Program-made: the position numbers and the translations under genes
Part shown: in pieces, positions 45,725 to 57,341 of the stretch
Numbering within the stretch: position 1 is the stretch's first letter
Layout: each line of letters begins with the position of its first letter
Assembly: GCA_037157565.1 (NCBI GenBank)
Contig: JAZHRO010000024.1
Coordinates: 11,042,501 to 11,106,500, forward strand
DNA length: 64,000 nt
Reading direction: 5' to 3'
From: Thalassia testudinum
Lineage: Eukaryota; Streptophyta; Magnoliopsida; Alismatales; Hydrocharitaceae
The notes under the pieces: generated by a model
Database searches by the model: none
The model's input: only the letters and a program-made list of their open reading frames with translations
Told to the model about the DNA's origin: nothing

Positions 45725-47420
45725 ATGCCTCGTCGCGGGATTGGTGAGGCGGGCCGCGGGCGCAGCCGAGAACGAGGTCGGCGAGGTGGGCGTGTCGTTG
45801 CCGACGCCTCAGTGGACCAGCCATTACTCCCGGGCGTCTAGGCCCAGGACCTCGCCCAGCTGATACGGGATATTGTGCGAGAGGAGCTCCACCCACCGCC
45901 CCGAGCGCCTTCCCCTGGGGCTGCGGAGGGGGAGTCTTCTGTGGGACCACCCGACGGACGCGACGCTGGACACGGGGGAGGGGATGGGCCGTCACGCTCC
46001 GACACTTCTGTGCACGAGGCACCTTTGCCTGGAGGTGCACCAGCATCCCTACTGCAGCGCCACTCTGAGCTCTTTGGGCAGTTCCGGAAGTTGAAGCCCC
46101 CCTCCTTCAAGGGGGATGAGGACCCGACCGAGGCAGAGGACTGGCTCGAGCAGCTAGAGGAGATTTTCGACACCCTTCTCCCCCCGGTGGAGTGCCGCGT
46201 GGCCTTTGCCACGTACCAGCTGGAGAGTGCGGCACACAGGTGGTGGAGGGCGGTCCGGGGACAGGAGAGGGACGAGCCGACCTGGGATCGGTTCGTTGCC
46301 CTCTTCTTCGAGCAGTACTTTCCCCAGACGTGGCAGGACCAGAGGAGGCGGGAGTTCCACTCTCCGCCAAGGGACGATGACCGTGAGCGCGTACCGCACG
46401 CGTTTCCTGGAGCTGTCCCGCTTGGCAGCGACAGCGGTAGCCACTGAGGAGGAGCGCCTGTGGAGGTTCACCGAGGGGCTCCGGCCTGCGATACGGGGGT
46501 ATGTCAAACCCCTGACGTTGCCTACGTTTTCGAGGGTGGTAGAGGCAGCTATGACTTACGAGGAGACCAACCCGTCCGCGCGAGACATTGACGGCGGGCG
46601 GAAGAGGCCCTTCCAGCCAGACTTTTCACGGGGCCGGCGAGAGAGGAGACACGTGGCGTCCGCAGGAGAGCTGTCACGTTTTGCAGGGCCATCAGTGGCC
46701 TTTGGGGGCCCTCGACAGGGGCCAGTCGCCTGCACCGAACCCCAGCCCAACCGACAGCAGGGACCCACTGAGGGCGGGAGTTGGGTTCCCCTCTATTACC
46801 AGTGTTGCCAGCCGAGCCACATCAGGAGGGACTGCCCGTCTAGGGCAGGAGGTCAGCAGATACTTCCCGCTCAGAGCACTGGAGGGCGCGCAGGAGGCGG
46901 CGGTTCCCAGGCGCGAGGAGGACAGCAGCCACGAGGAGGGTACCGGCCAGCACCTGCCCGTTGGATGCAGAGTGTGGCTGCTTCGTCCGCATCTAGAACT
47001 GAGGGGCGTATCAACGTCCTGACACACAAGGATGCCAGAGCTTCGGGCTCGGTAGTGGCAGGTATGGTTTCAGTTTCCGGCAGACTTGTTTACACACTTT
47101 TCGATTCCGGCGCTACGCACTCGTTTGTCGCAGCCAGTTTCGCAGTTAGTTTGGGCCAGGATTATATGCTGTTAGAAAATCCGTTAATAATCAGAGGCTC
47201 GAGTGGTCAGCTTTTTGTAGCTGAGGAGGTGTACATGGATTGCGAGGTCAGCGTCAGGGGACATAGCCTACCAGCTGACCTGATTATGATACAGATGGAG
47301 GACTTTGGCGTAATTCTGGGGATGGACTGGCTGTTCGCTTATCATGCCTTGGTAGACTGTTTTAAGAGGAAGATTGTCTTCTCCTTGCCGGAGTTGATTT
47401 CTTTCGAGTTTCACGGATAG
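45725..47420 (+). pseudogene. gag and protease of the chromovirus, disrupted
   Basis: It starts at the ATG 45725 (MPRRGIGEAGRGRSRERG). A TAG at 45839 replaces an expected Gln. Capsid text WLEQLEEIF and WWRAVRGQE follows. A one-base shift near 46363 moves the frame before TVSAYRTRFLELSRLAA. The zinc knuckle reads YYQCCQPSHIRRDC, so its first Cys is Tyr. The protease core is FDSGATHSFVAASFA (47100-47145), with the catalytic Asp present. The frame closes at a TAG at 47418. Confidence 0.92.
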
Positions 47421-47423
47421 CCA

Positions 47424-50400
47424 GTGGACGGAGGCTTCAGGTGCATTTTGGCACTTCGGGCGACGAGACTTTTGAATCAGGGGTGTGAGGGCTTCCTAGC
47501 TTGTGTGGTGGCAGAGCCCAGCCCTGTGGCAGACTTCCAGAGCATCCGGTGGTCAGAGAGTACCCTGACGTGTTTCCAGACGAGTTACCAGGACTACCGC
47601 CCGAGCGCGAGATCGAGTGAGATCTTGCTAGTACCAGGGACCAGCGCCATCTCCACCGCGTCATACAGGATGGCACCGCTTGAGCTACGAGAGCTCAAGT
47701 CTCAGTTGTAGGACCTTTTGGAGAAGGGTTTCGTGAGACCCAGTGCGTCTCCCTGGGGAGCCCCGGTACTGTTTGTGAAGAAGGATGGGACCTTACGCCT
47801 TTGTGTGGACTACCGACAGCTGAATAGGGTCACCATCAAGAACAGATATCCGCTGCCGAGGATCGATGACTTGTTTGACCAGCTGCGGGGTGCCACGGTG
47901 TTCTCCAAGATCGACTTGAGGTCTGGATACCACCAGTTGACGATCAGGGAGACCGACGTCTCCAAGACAGCTTTCCGCACCCGGTACGGACACTGCGAGT
48001 TTTTGGTCATGCCGTTTGGGCTGACCAATGCCCCCACTGCTTTAATGGATCTGATGATCCGAGTGTTTAGACCGTACTTGGATCAGTTCGTGGTGGTATT
48101 CATTGATGATGTACTCATATATTCTCGAGATCGGACGCAGCACGGACAGCACTTGCGGATGGTTTTGGACACGTTGAGACGGCGTAGGCTGTATGCCAAA
48201 TACAGCAAGTGCGAGTTCTGGTTGAGGGAGGTGACCTTCTTAGGTCATGTGATCTCTGGAGACGGCTTGGCGGTGGACCTAGCTAAGGTTGAGGCAGTAC
48301 TCAGGTGGGAGAGACCGCGTTCAGTCACTGAGATTCGCAGTTTCCTGGGACTGGCAGGCTACTACAGACGTTTCATCAGTGGTTTTTCACAGATCGCGCG
48401 TCCTATGACACAGTTGACTCGGAAGGACGTGCCCTTCACTTGATAGACGCCTGTGAGGCGTGTTTTCAGGAGCTGAAGGAGAGGTTGACCTCGGCTCTCG
48501 TGCTCACCATCCCTGACAGTAGTGGCGGGTTCGTTGTGTACACGGACGCCTCCTTGCAGGGGTTAGGAGGTGTGCTCATGCAGAGGGGTCACGTTGTTGC
48601 TTACGCTTTGCGGCAACTGAAGCTCCATGAGCATACCTACCCTACCCACGACCTGGAGTTGGCAGCTGTCGTCTTCGCGCTGAAGACCTGGAGGCACTAC
48701 TTGTACGGTGAGACCTTCGAGATTTTCACAGATCACAAGAGCCTCAGATACCTTTTTGATCAGAAGGAGCTCAAATGAGACAGACGTTGGTTGGAGCTCC
48801 TGAAGGACTACGATTGCAGCATCTCCTACCACCCGGGAAAGGCTAATGTGGTGGCTGACGCCTTGAGCCGTAAGGCGCCCGCACACTTGGCTAGTTTATG
48901 GTTACAGAGTTGGAGCCTTTTGGAGGAGGTGGGCAGTTGGCGACCCCTGGAGTTACGGGGGCACTGTGGGACAGTGATGGTGACACGACAGACTAGGCCA
49001 GAGCTGATAGACTGCATCATCACAGGACAGATGGTCGATCCGTACTTGCAGTTCTTGCGCGACAGAGTACTGTCAGGAGATCCAGGGGACTTCTCTTTCA
49101 CTGACTAGGTGCTGCGCCTGAAGGGACGGTTGTGTGTTCCCAGAGACGAGGAGCTGTTGAGAGAGCTCCTGACTGAGGCACACGGTTCCAGATTCACCAT
49201 ACATCCCGGAAACACGAAGATGTACCACGACTTGAGACGCGAGTTTTGGTGGAGGAGGATGAAGCGGGATGTGAGTGAATTCGTGCAGCAGTGCTTAGTG
49301 TGCTAGTAGGTGAAAGCCGAGCATTAGAGGTCTGCAGGGCCGCTACAGCCGCTTCCAGTGCCACAGTGGAAGTGGGAGAGCATCACCATGGACTTGGTGG
49401 CGGGCTTACTTGTTACCCAGCGAGGACACGACGCTGTCTGGGTAATTGTGGATAGACTGACGAAGACGGCACGATTCTTGCCGATCCGAGTCACTTTGGG
49501 ACCAACACAGTTGGCAGAGAGGTATATTCGCGACGTGGTACGACTACACGGAGTTCCACGGGAGATCGTATCCGACCGGGATACCCGCTTTATGTCTCAG
49601 TTTTGGGCTGAGTTTCAGCAGGCCCTGGGGACGCGGTTGAGGTTTAGTACAGCTTACCACCCCCAGACGGACGGACAGTCTGAGCGCACGATACAGACAC
49701 TTGAGGACCTTTTGTGTGCCTGTGTTCTGGACTGGAGGGACTCTTGGGAGGAGCACCTGCCTCTAGCGGAGTTTGCATACAACAGTTATCACTCAAGCAT
49801 AGGCATGGCTCCCTACGAGGCTCTGTAGGGACGGAGGTGTACGGTACCCTTGAGTTGTGTTGAGGTGGGGACCAAGTGGGAGGTTGGCCCCAGGTTGATC
49901 CGGCAGAGTCAGGAGGTAGTCGGGCAGATCCACAGGCGATTCCGCACTGTCAGGAGCAGATAGAAGAGCTACGCGGATCGGAGACGCAGAGAGGTGTAGT
50001 TTGAGGTTGGGGACCACGTCTTTCTTCGTGTTTCGCCTATGAAGGGCCTGCAGCGGTTTGGGGTGAGAGGGAAGCTCGCGCCGAGGTTTGTGGGGCCCTT
50101 TGAGGTCCTAGAGCGAGTTGGAACCGTTGCTTACAGGCTTGCCCTCCCTCCCCAGCTTTCTAGTATGCACGACGTCTTCCACGTGTCCAACCTCCGGAAG
50201 TACGGTGCCGATCCCAGTCACGTACTGAGTCACGAGAGCGTTGAGGTGGACGACAACCTGACCTACCCCGAGCGGCCAGTGCAGATTCTTGACCGAGCTG
50301 TCCGCAGTTTGAGACGAAAGCAAGTGCCCTTGGTAAAGGTTTTGTGGAGGAGCCAGCGGTACGAGGAGGCTACCTGGGAGCCTGAGGCGGCAATGCGGGA

Positions 50401-50458
50401 GCGGTACCCGGAACTCTTCGTGGGTACGTCTTTTCGGACCGGCTTCGGTCCCCTTTGA
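47424..50458 (+). pseudogene. pol polyprotein of the chromovirus, disrupted
   Basis: RT (47718-48443) has [35 protein letters not shown] and the catalytic box [11 protein letters not shown]. RNase H (48440-48778) has [15 protein letters not shown] and [16 protein letters not shown]. Integrase has an H2C2 finger (HPG...CLVC, ending 49303). Its core (49358-49828) has ITMDLVAG, SDRDTRFMSQFW and QTDGQSERTIQ, so all three acidic residues are present. The C-terminal chromodomain (50240-50430) has ILDRAVRSLRRKQVPLVKV and YEEATWEPE. It is broken by TAG codons at 47709, 49106, 49304, 49307, 49325, 49826, 49961 and 49997 and by frame changes near 47590, 48440 and 48776. Confidence 0.93.
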
Positions 50459-50504
50459 GTTTGTTATGGTTATTATGACGTTTTTCCCGCACCCTAGTTA
50501 GCGT

Positions 50505-50524
50505 AAGTTTCGGGGACGAAACTT
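50505..50524 (+). repeat. Hairpin after pol, conserved in plant chromoviruses
   Basis: AAGTTTCG-GGGA-CGAAACTT is a perfect 8-bp stem with a 4-base loop. A TTTCG..GACGAAA hairpin downstream of pol is familiar from many plant chromoviruses. Its role is not known to me. Confidence 0.8.
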
Positions 50525-50542
50525 CCTTTGAGTTTGTTATAT

Positions 50543-53200
50543 TGTTACGACCGCAGCCTCAAAACGTCTTTTAAGACGTCTGGGAGCTGGCCCAGACGTC
50601 TGACCAGACGTCTGGGACACCTTCCAGACGTCTGGGATTTAATTTCCGCGGCACGGAGGTTTTCGTCTGCGCGCCTGTACGCGCAGACCTGCAGATGTGC
50701 TCCTTTTTCCCTCTCCTCCGCAGGCGCTGCCCCCTCTGTCTTGCTCTCTCTCTCCCTACGCGGCTTTAAAAAGCCACGCCCTCTCCCTCACTCTCATCAC
50801 CTCCGCTCCCTTCCTCTTCTCCTTCCAGCCGGTGCGCGAGTGCGAGTGTGATCGAGCGGCGGTAGCGACAGTCGCGGTGGGTGCGGGAGGAGGTGCTGCG
50901 CGAGGGAGGAGGCGTCGGCCGTGAGGGCTCGAGCCTGCCGGGGCAGCGGGAGCCGGCCGGCGGGGGCGTAGCAGACGCGGGGTGAATCGGGAGGCCTGCT
51001 GCAGCTCGAGCAGCAGGCGGACGAGACGCGGTGCGGGCGGAGGGCGAGTCGCGCTCTGATTCTGGAAGTTTTTCCAGAATCAGACGTCAGGGCTTCCAAC
51101 CAGACGACGGGGAGGACGTCTGGTAAGTTTTTTTTCGTCCTCTTCCTTTTCTGCGACCGTCCGTACTGAGAACGATGAGTGCGCACGCGCTGGTTCTGAG
51201 ATTCGCGTCCAATGCGAATCAGACGTCTCGCAGCGGTGCCAGACGACTGGAGGGACTTCCAGACGTCCGGGGTGACCATCGGACGTCTGGGAACTAGGCC
51301 AGACGCCCCCGCAGGCTTCTGGACGTCTAAGAGACCACGCAGGACAAGGTACCATCTGATCCCCATTTTTAAGACGTGTGGAAGAAGTTCCAGACGTCTG
51401 ATTTCGCACTGTTTCGTCGTTTTTGACCCGTTTAGGGCCCGTTCGGAGTCCGTTTTCCGCGTTTCGAGTTGCGTGCTTTTCGGAATTAAATCCTCTACCC
51501 GTCTACAGTAGTTTTATGCTGTTTTGAGAAACTCCTTGTGTTTGACCCTTGTGATAGGATCACATTCCGTTGTAGTTTCAGGGGTTGCGGAGGTACGCGG
51601 GATTCCCGACCACTCCCCTAGTACTCCTGTTGTAACTGGTTGAGTGGCTTTTAAGTTTATTAGTATAATCTGTTAAATTATGGAACCATAAATAAAACTT
51701 AAGACATTGCATGAATCCTAGGAATGAGAAATAGATTGAATGGTAGATCCTAGGTGTTGCATGAATCCTAGGGCTGGAAAACTAGATTGTATGATAGATC
51801 CTAGGATATGGCTTGAATCCTAGGACGGGGAAAAGTAGTGGAATATATGAATACTGCAGTCTTGGAAAAATGGAAAGGAACAAATAGCTGCCTGTAAATT
51901 GAATTAACAGCTGTCTGTTATGAATAAATAAACGTGATTGAGAACATGGATTGTAAGAACGTGAAACTGGAAAGTGAAACCTAGATGTTCTGAATTAGAA
52001 GAGCTGGAACCCTACGGGGAATTAGGAGTGGAACTCCTGGAAAGAGAAAGGAATGGAACTTATAAAGAAAGACGTGGTAGTGTGCTGTCTCTTGGGTACG
52101 TAGTACCAAGGGAAGTACCTGTACCTGTTTAGTGCAGAGTGGAGCCAGCCGCCCCAGGGACTCGGGGTTAGGACTGGCCACTTTGTACCGACTTGCTGGC
52201 CCTCGTGTACGTAGTACCGAGGAGAGCTACTAGTGTAGGGAGGTACTAGCTACCCCACGGGCCCCGGGGTTCTGCTAGCCTCCTACCCCGACTTGTTAGG
52301 CCCACTAGGGCAAACCACAGTAGTCAGGCGAGGGTGCGCGGACTGTGGAGGGGCAAGGCCCCTGTTTGGTTACTGTGGAGGGGTTGGACCCCCTGTTACT
52401 GAGAGGGCTCTGCCCTGTACTGGTTCCGTGCTGTGCTTTGGGCGCACCCGTTAACGGAAACCACTGACCGCGTGCCAGTGCGGGTTAGCTACTTGTGCGT
52501 TTATCGCGCGTGCCGTAGTCACCGTTACGCCTGTCCGTGACCTTGGGGTGGTTGACTGAGAGTAGGATCACCACGGGGGACTCTCCCGGCTAGGAGAGCA
52601 CCACATGCTACTTCTACCTTTTGAAAAGACTGCAATCAAGATTGTTCCCACGAGGAACATTCAAGATCAAGTGAAGGATCTGAGAAATAAATGAAATCGT
52701 GAGACAATTGAAAGACGTAAATAAAGAAAGTAACAGAACATAACAGCTACTGCACACTCTACTGTTTCTTTTGTTTTAGTTGCCACTCTACTCAGCATTT
52801 TGCTGACGTGTTACACTCGTTACCTTTCAGGATCAGGTGTTGAGCAGCCAGGGTCAGCGGCTGCAGAGGACGCTGGGTCGAGTAGGGTCCAGTAGAGTTA
52901 CCACTGTTCTCTTGTACCTCTTTTTATTCCACTGTAGTGAGTAGTTCTTTTTACCGCTGTACTTTTCTTTACCTGCAGTTCATATTATGTTATGAATGTT
53001 GTTCTACTGTTGTGGTGGTATATACTGTAGTGGTTTCTTTCCTTACTGCTGTATTTTCTTACTGTTAGTTATATTCATGTTTAATGTGATTTATTTTACT
53101 GCTCTTTTGGTTACTTCCTCGTTGGACGACCAGGTCTTGGGATTAGTCGAGTCGGTCTGGTTCTCGTGTCTCGTAGGCACTCGGGAATCGGGTCGTTACA
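50543..53200 (+). repeat. 3' LTR of the chromovirus
   Basis: It matches the 5' copy throughout. Clear differences are an extra CCAGACGTCTGG unit near 50620, a shorter CT run (near 50740) and scattered point changes. The outer end GGTCGTTACA is followed by the GTTGC duplication. Confidence 0.95.
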
Positions 53201-53374
53201 GTTGCCTCTACCGAAGGTGAGTTTGTCTTGTTCATCTTCTCTACATAACTTGCCTCTATCATAGGGTAGTTTGATATAGTACCTGCTTCCTTGTTTGCAG
53301 TTTAAAGGGGGTAGGAGGAGCTATGTAACTCGTCTTTTGTAGAGGCAAGTTATATACAAATGGAACTTGCTTAT

Positions 53375-54360
53375 ATGAATGAGGGCATCCTCACAAATGT
53401 CTGCTGGTTGAGACTTAGGTGGTCTCAACCACGAATTGTTTTCCTGGTTATCAAAATTACTTGTTGAGCATAATTATGAACGCCTACACACTGTAGTTGA
53501 TCACGTGTCATCTCGTAGACATGAATCTATCTAGAGAATTGTATAAAGATATAATCATCAAAGATAAATGTAAATAATATAATTCATACATAATCACCAG
53601 CGAGAAATGTAAATTAACTTACATTCTAATCTATTAATGCACTGAATCCACCTATAAACCTCATGGTGATCTAGATTTACTAGGGCATATACGTAGCTGT
53701 GGTAGTAGTGCTATCCATTTGTATAAGTGAAACAATACGTTCAGTCTGGGCCTCCGACTTCTGTATGTATGAAGCATGATGTTTACATTAATCGATTTCA
53801 AATCTACCCTTCAAATCGATATCATGGAGGCGTTCATTCGAATCCTACTTTATAGGTACACCTTAAGTTCTCTAAACTACCTGAGGACACGATCTGGAAA
53901 ATGATTCTTCACTATATGGTAGCATATCAAAGGAATACGTGCTTGCCAGATCTCTCTTCTAGTCAAGCAATATGTTGGTAGGCTTTGTTCTATATCCTGC
54001 GTGTAAAGCTTACAGACAATCTGTGTTTTCACATATGTAAATTATTTTTTACATGAATCTTTAGGTAGGAATTATCAAAGAAGTGGTAAGTTATGTATCT
54101 GAGTTACAATCTGGAGATTGAATACATCTCTGTAAGTAATAACGACATTAGTTGGCTACTTGTGGACATCAAATGTAGCAAGTTAATGAGCACCTGATAG
54201 TTGTCCCTGGCACTTTGGATGTTGAAGCATGATTGGTGCTATGGAGAAATTTCTCCCATGCTTAAAGTAGTAACAAAATCAACGCTTCACCAATCTTATC
54301 TGTTTGAGAACGGGCAACCAAGTATAGTTGACGATAGAGAAATGTCAAACAAGTTACCCT
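53375..54360 (+). repeat. Left inner arm of the giant palindrome
   Basis: It contains CATCTCGTAGACATGAATCT, AATGTAAATAATATAATTCA and GGCAACCAAGTATAGTTGAC. Each is met by its near reverse complement in the right arm in mirrored order. Identity looks around 75-85% by eye. Confidence 0.85.
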
Positions 54361-54430
54361 CTATTGTCCTGCAATCCATCTTAGGCATGTCATACATAGG
54401 GCATGGGATGTCTTTCTCATCAAGTAGTTA

Positions 54431-55340
54431 GGGGACAACTTATTTGGTATTTCTCTATCGCGAACTCTATTTGGTTGCCTGTTTTCGGACGGATGAGATT
54501 GGTGGAGTGTTGATCCTATTACAACTTTGGGCATGGGAGATGTTTTCCTATGTAGCACCAATCATGCATTAGCGTTTAGAGCGGTAGGGACAACCATTAG
54601 GTGCTTGTTAGGTGGTTGTATTTGATGTTTGCAATTTCATAATTTCTTATTGGTAATTCCTATCTAAAGGTTCAAGTAAAAAATAATTTATATATGTGAA
54701 AATACAGATTGTTTGGAAGTCTTACATGCGGGTTATAGAACAAAGCTTACCTGCATCCTGTTTGACTGGTGAGCATGTGTACCTTTAATATGCTTCAATG
54801 TAGTAGAGTATCACTTTTCAGATTGCGTCCTCTGCCAGTTTGGATGACTTCAGGGTGTACTTATAGAGTGCGATTCAAATGAATGCCTCCACGATATCGA
54901 TCTAAATGGTAATTTTGAGATCGATTGGTGTGAACATAGTGCTTCATACACACAAGACTGGGAGGAGTGAATTGAATGTATTGTTTCTCATATCGACAGA
55001 TAGCACTACAACCACAACTGAGTACATGCCCTAGTAATTCCACATCACCAGGATGTTTATAGGTAGACTCGGTGCATTACTAGATTACAATATAAATTAA
55101 TTTACATTTGTCGTTGGTGATTATGTTTAAGTTATATTATTTACATTTTTTGTTGTGTTCGACTGATTGTTTTTATGCAGTTCTCTAGATAGGTTTATGT
55201 CTACGAGATGATGCGTAATTGATTAGAGTGTGCAAGCATTCATAATCATACTACGCAGACAATTTTGATAAACAAACAGATAATAGTAGATTATTTCAAA
55301 CCACCGAGCCTCAACCAACATACGTTGGTGAGGATGCCGC
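54431..55340 (-). repeat. Right inner arm of the giant palindrome
   Basis: This is the mirror of the left arm. For example AGATTCATGTCTACGAGATG-type text appears here as AGGTTTATGTCTACGAGATG near 55190. It ends around GAGGATGCC (55330), paired with GGCATCCTC near 53385. Confidence 0.85.
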
Positions 55341-55511
55341 AGTTGGAGGGGGACATGGATGGGGCTGAGGTCGAGAACAGAGACAAGGAAGGGGGCATGG
55401 GAGGGGACATGCAAGGGGTCAGGGACAAGCCCTAAGGCTCCACCAAAGGTATGAATGGGGGAGTTGATTACACCTTTGAATTTAAAAATATTTTCACTTT
55501 TCATCAACTAA

Positions 55512-55915
55512 TTTTCCTTATAGCCTCTAAGAGAAGAAGAACCAGATTAAGACCCATGGGTTGAACCACAGGCTCCACTAGAGATGCAACTCCCATAGGA
55601 TTCATAGGTCCCACTAGGGTTACAACCCTTTAATGAATTTAATACTTTCCTGTTCATCAATACGTTGATGCATTTGAAAAATTTCCTTGTAGTCTCTAAG
55701 AGAAGAACAATCCTCCCAGGTCACACAGGCTCCACTAGAGGTACAATCCCCTTAGGATCCATACGTCCCACAAGAGTTACAATTCACAAATGAATTTAAT
55801 ATTTTCCTTTCATCAATACATTGATACACTTGAAAATTTTCCTTGTAGCCTCTAAGAACAGAACAACCCTCCCTTGCCACACAGGCTCCACTAGAGGTAT
55901 AACCCCTCCCAAATA
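55512..55915. repeat. Tandem repeat, periods about 169 and 156 bp
   Basis: TTCCTTxTAGxCTCTAAGA starts units near 55514, 55683 and 55839. Each is followed by CACAGGCTCCACTAGAG, and the first two also by a block ending in ATGAATTTAATA. It sits inside the right arm of the inverted-repeat element. Confidence 0.85.
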
Positions 55916-56426
55916 GATCGAGAAGGCTAGTTGCGGCAAGTTGAAATTTTGGTTCTCCCAACCCTTACATGAAATACACTCGAAGAATAAGATCAAGAAA
56001 ACAAATGTATATCTTATTTGATGTTGTGAATTTGTTGGTGGATTTTGATTTGCGACTTTAGACTCAATATTTGTATAGAAACTCATTTTTTTTCTTTGAA
56101 GGCACTTGTGAATTTGTTGGACTTGGTTTGCTTAACCCTTATTTCATGTTTTAAGTGTATGTTTTTGTTGAAAGTTCACTAGAAATGTCTAGTTTATTGG
56201 GAGCCTATTTTGGATGCTTTGATAATGGCATAGAGGCATGTTTTGAGCCTATGTTTTGATTTTTTTTGAGATGTTAAGATGTATAAAATTTTTGATCAAT
56301 TATTTTTTTATTTACTTCTTTAATTTTGAGATTGAACAAGTAGCAGCAAGAAGGGGCAGGTAGAACTAGCAGCAATCAACGGTAGTCCTAAACATTTCTA
56401 ATGTAAGACTTAACAAAAAAAAAAAA
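55916..56426. other. Non-coding stretch inside the inverted-repeat element
   Basis: No gene was seen. CACAAATTC/GAATTTGTTG text occurs twice (about 56025 and 56107). The stretch has no partner in the left arm, so it is either inserted or specific to the right side. Confidence 0.4.
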
Positions 56427-56593
56427 GGGATATTTACATTTAAAATTTTATTGAACTACATTCATATTCCTTATATATACATCTATACCTTCACAGATTT
56501 GCAATGTTAATCACATATGCCCGTCCATTAATATTTAATGATACAGTATATTAACCATGATTAAGATCTAAGGATATTTACATTCAAGCCCTT

Positions 56594-56662
<69 letters not shown>

Positions 56663-57341
56663 AAACAAAAAAACCCACCTCCTCATCCATCCTCCTTCCA
56701 GCAGCCACCACCCCAATAACCCCCATCTCCTCTACACTCCTCCCCCGCACCCATCACCACCTCTTCCACCCTTTATGTACACCCACCACCCTTGTAGCCA
56801 CCACCTCCTCCACAGTCCACATTCCTCCCATGCACCTACCACCACCTCCTCCACCCCACCTGGCAACCATCGCTTCCGACCACCACCTTTAACAAGGTGT
56901 CTATGGCCATGCGAGGGTCGATGGATAGTTGGGCGGTCATGGTAGTCGAAGGTGGAGATTCTTTGGGTTGAAGAACCCAAAATGTGAAGAAGAAAGGAGG
57001 GAAAGGATCTATGTGGTGAGGTGAAGTGTTGACGTGGCCAACAGAGGTTGGTTAGGGGTTGGAAGCCGGTCGTTATGGTTGATGGGGGTCGCTGCCCTCC
57101 TCTCTTGTGTCAACTATGGAAGGATTGGAGGAGGAATCAAGGGATGAAGTTTATAGGAGCATGGATAACATGTAAGTTTTAGGGGCATGGTTGCAAATGT
57201 TCCTTTTTAAAATGGTGACAAAATATCATAGGGGTATAAATGTAATTTTAAACTTTATGTCATTACTTTTAATGGTGTTATGTTTTGAGGGGTATAGATG
57301 TATATATGAAGTTTACGGGAGTGCATATGTAATTTAGTAAG
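56427..57341. mobile_element. Second Mutator-like element with C-rich cargo
   Basis: The ends share ATATATACATCTATACC in inverse orientation (56474 and, reversed, near 57300). Phrases such as GGGGTATAAATGTAATTTT are like the ends of the larger MULE at 20435. Between them are an AT microsatellite and a C-rich segment (56680-56900). No transposase is present, and exact borders and target duplication are uncertain. It is nested in the right arm of the giant inverted repeat. Confidence 0.5.
56597..56659. repeat. (AT)n microsatellite, about 31 units
   Basis: This is an uninterrupted AT run of about 63 bp inside the second Mutator-like element. Confidence 0.95.

Larger units (their letters stand above)
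42877..53200 (+). mobile_element. Ty3/gypsy chromovirus (Tekay/Del-like), full-length structure
   Basis: Two LTRs of 2,666 and 2,658 bp, nearly identical by eye, bracket a 5-kb gag-pol region. The 5-bp target duplication GTTGC is perfect (42872-42876 and 53201-53205). Ends are TGTTA...TTACA. The order gag, protease, RT, RNase H, integrase and a C-terminal chromodomain, with long LTRs and an initiator-Met primer site, fits Tekay/Del. The close match of the LTRs indicates a recent insertion. Many stops nonetheless disrupt the frame. It splits the left arm of the inverted-repeat element. Confidence 0.95.
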
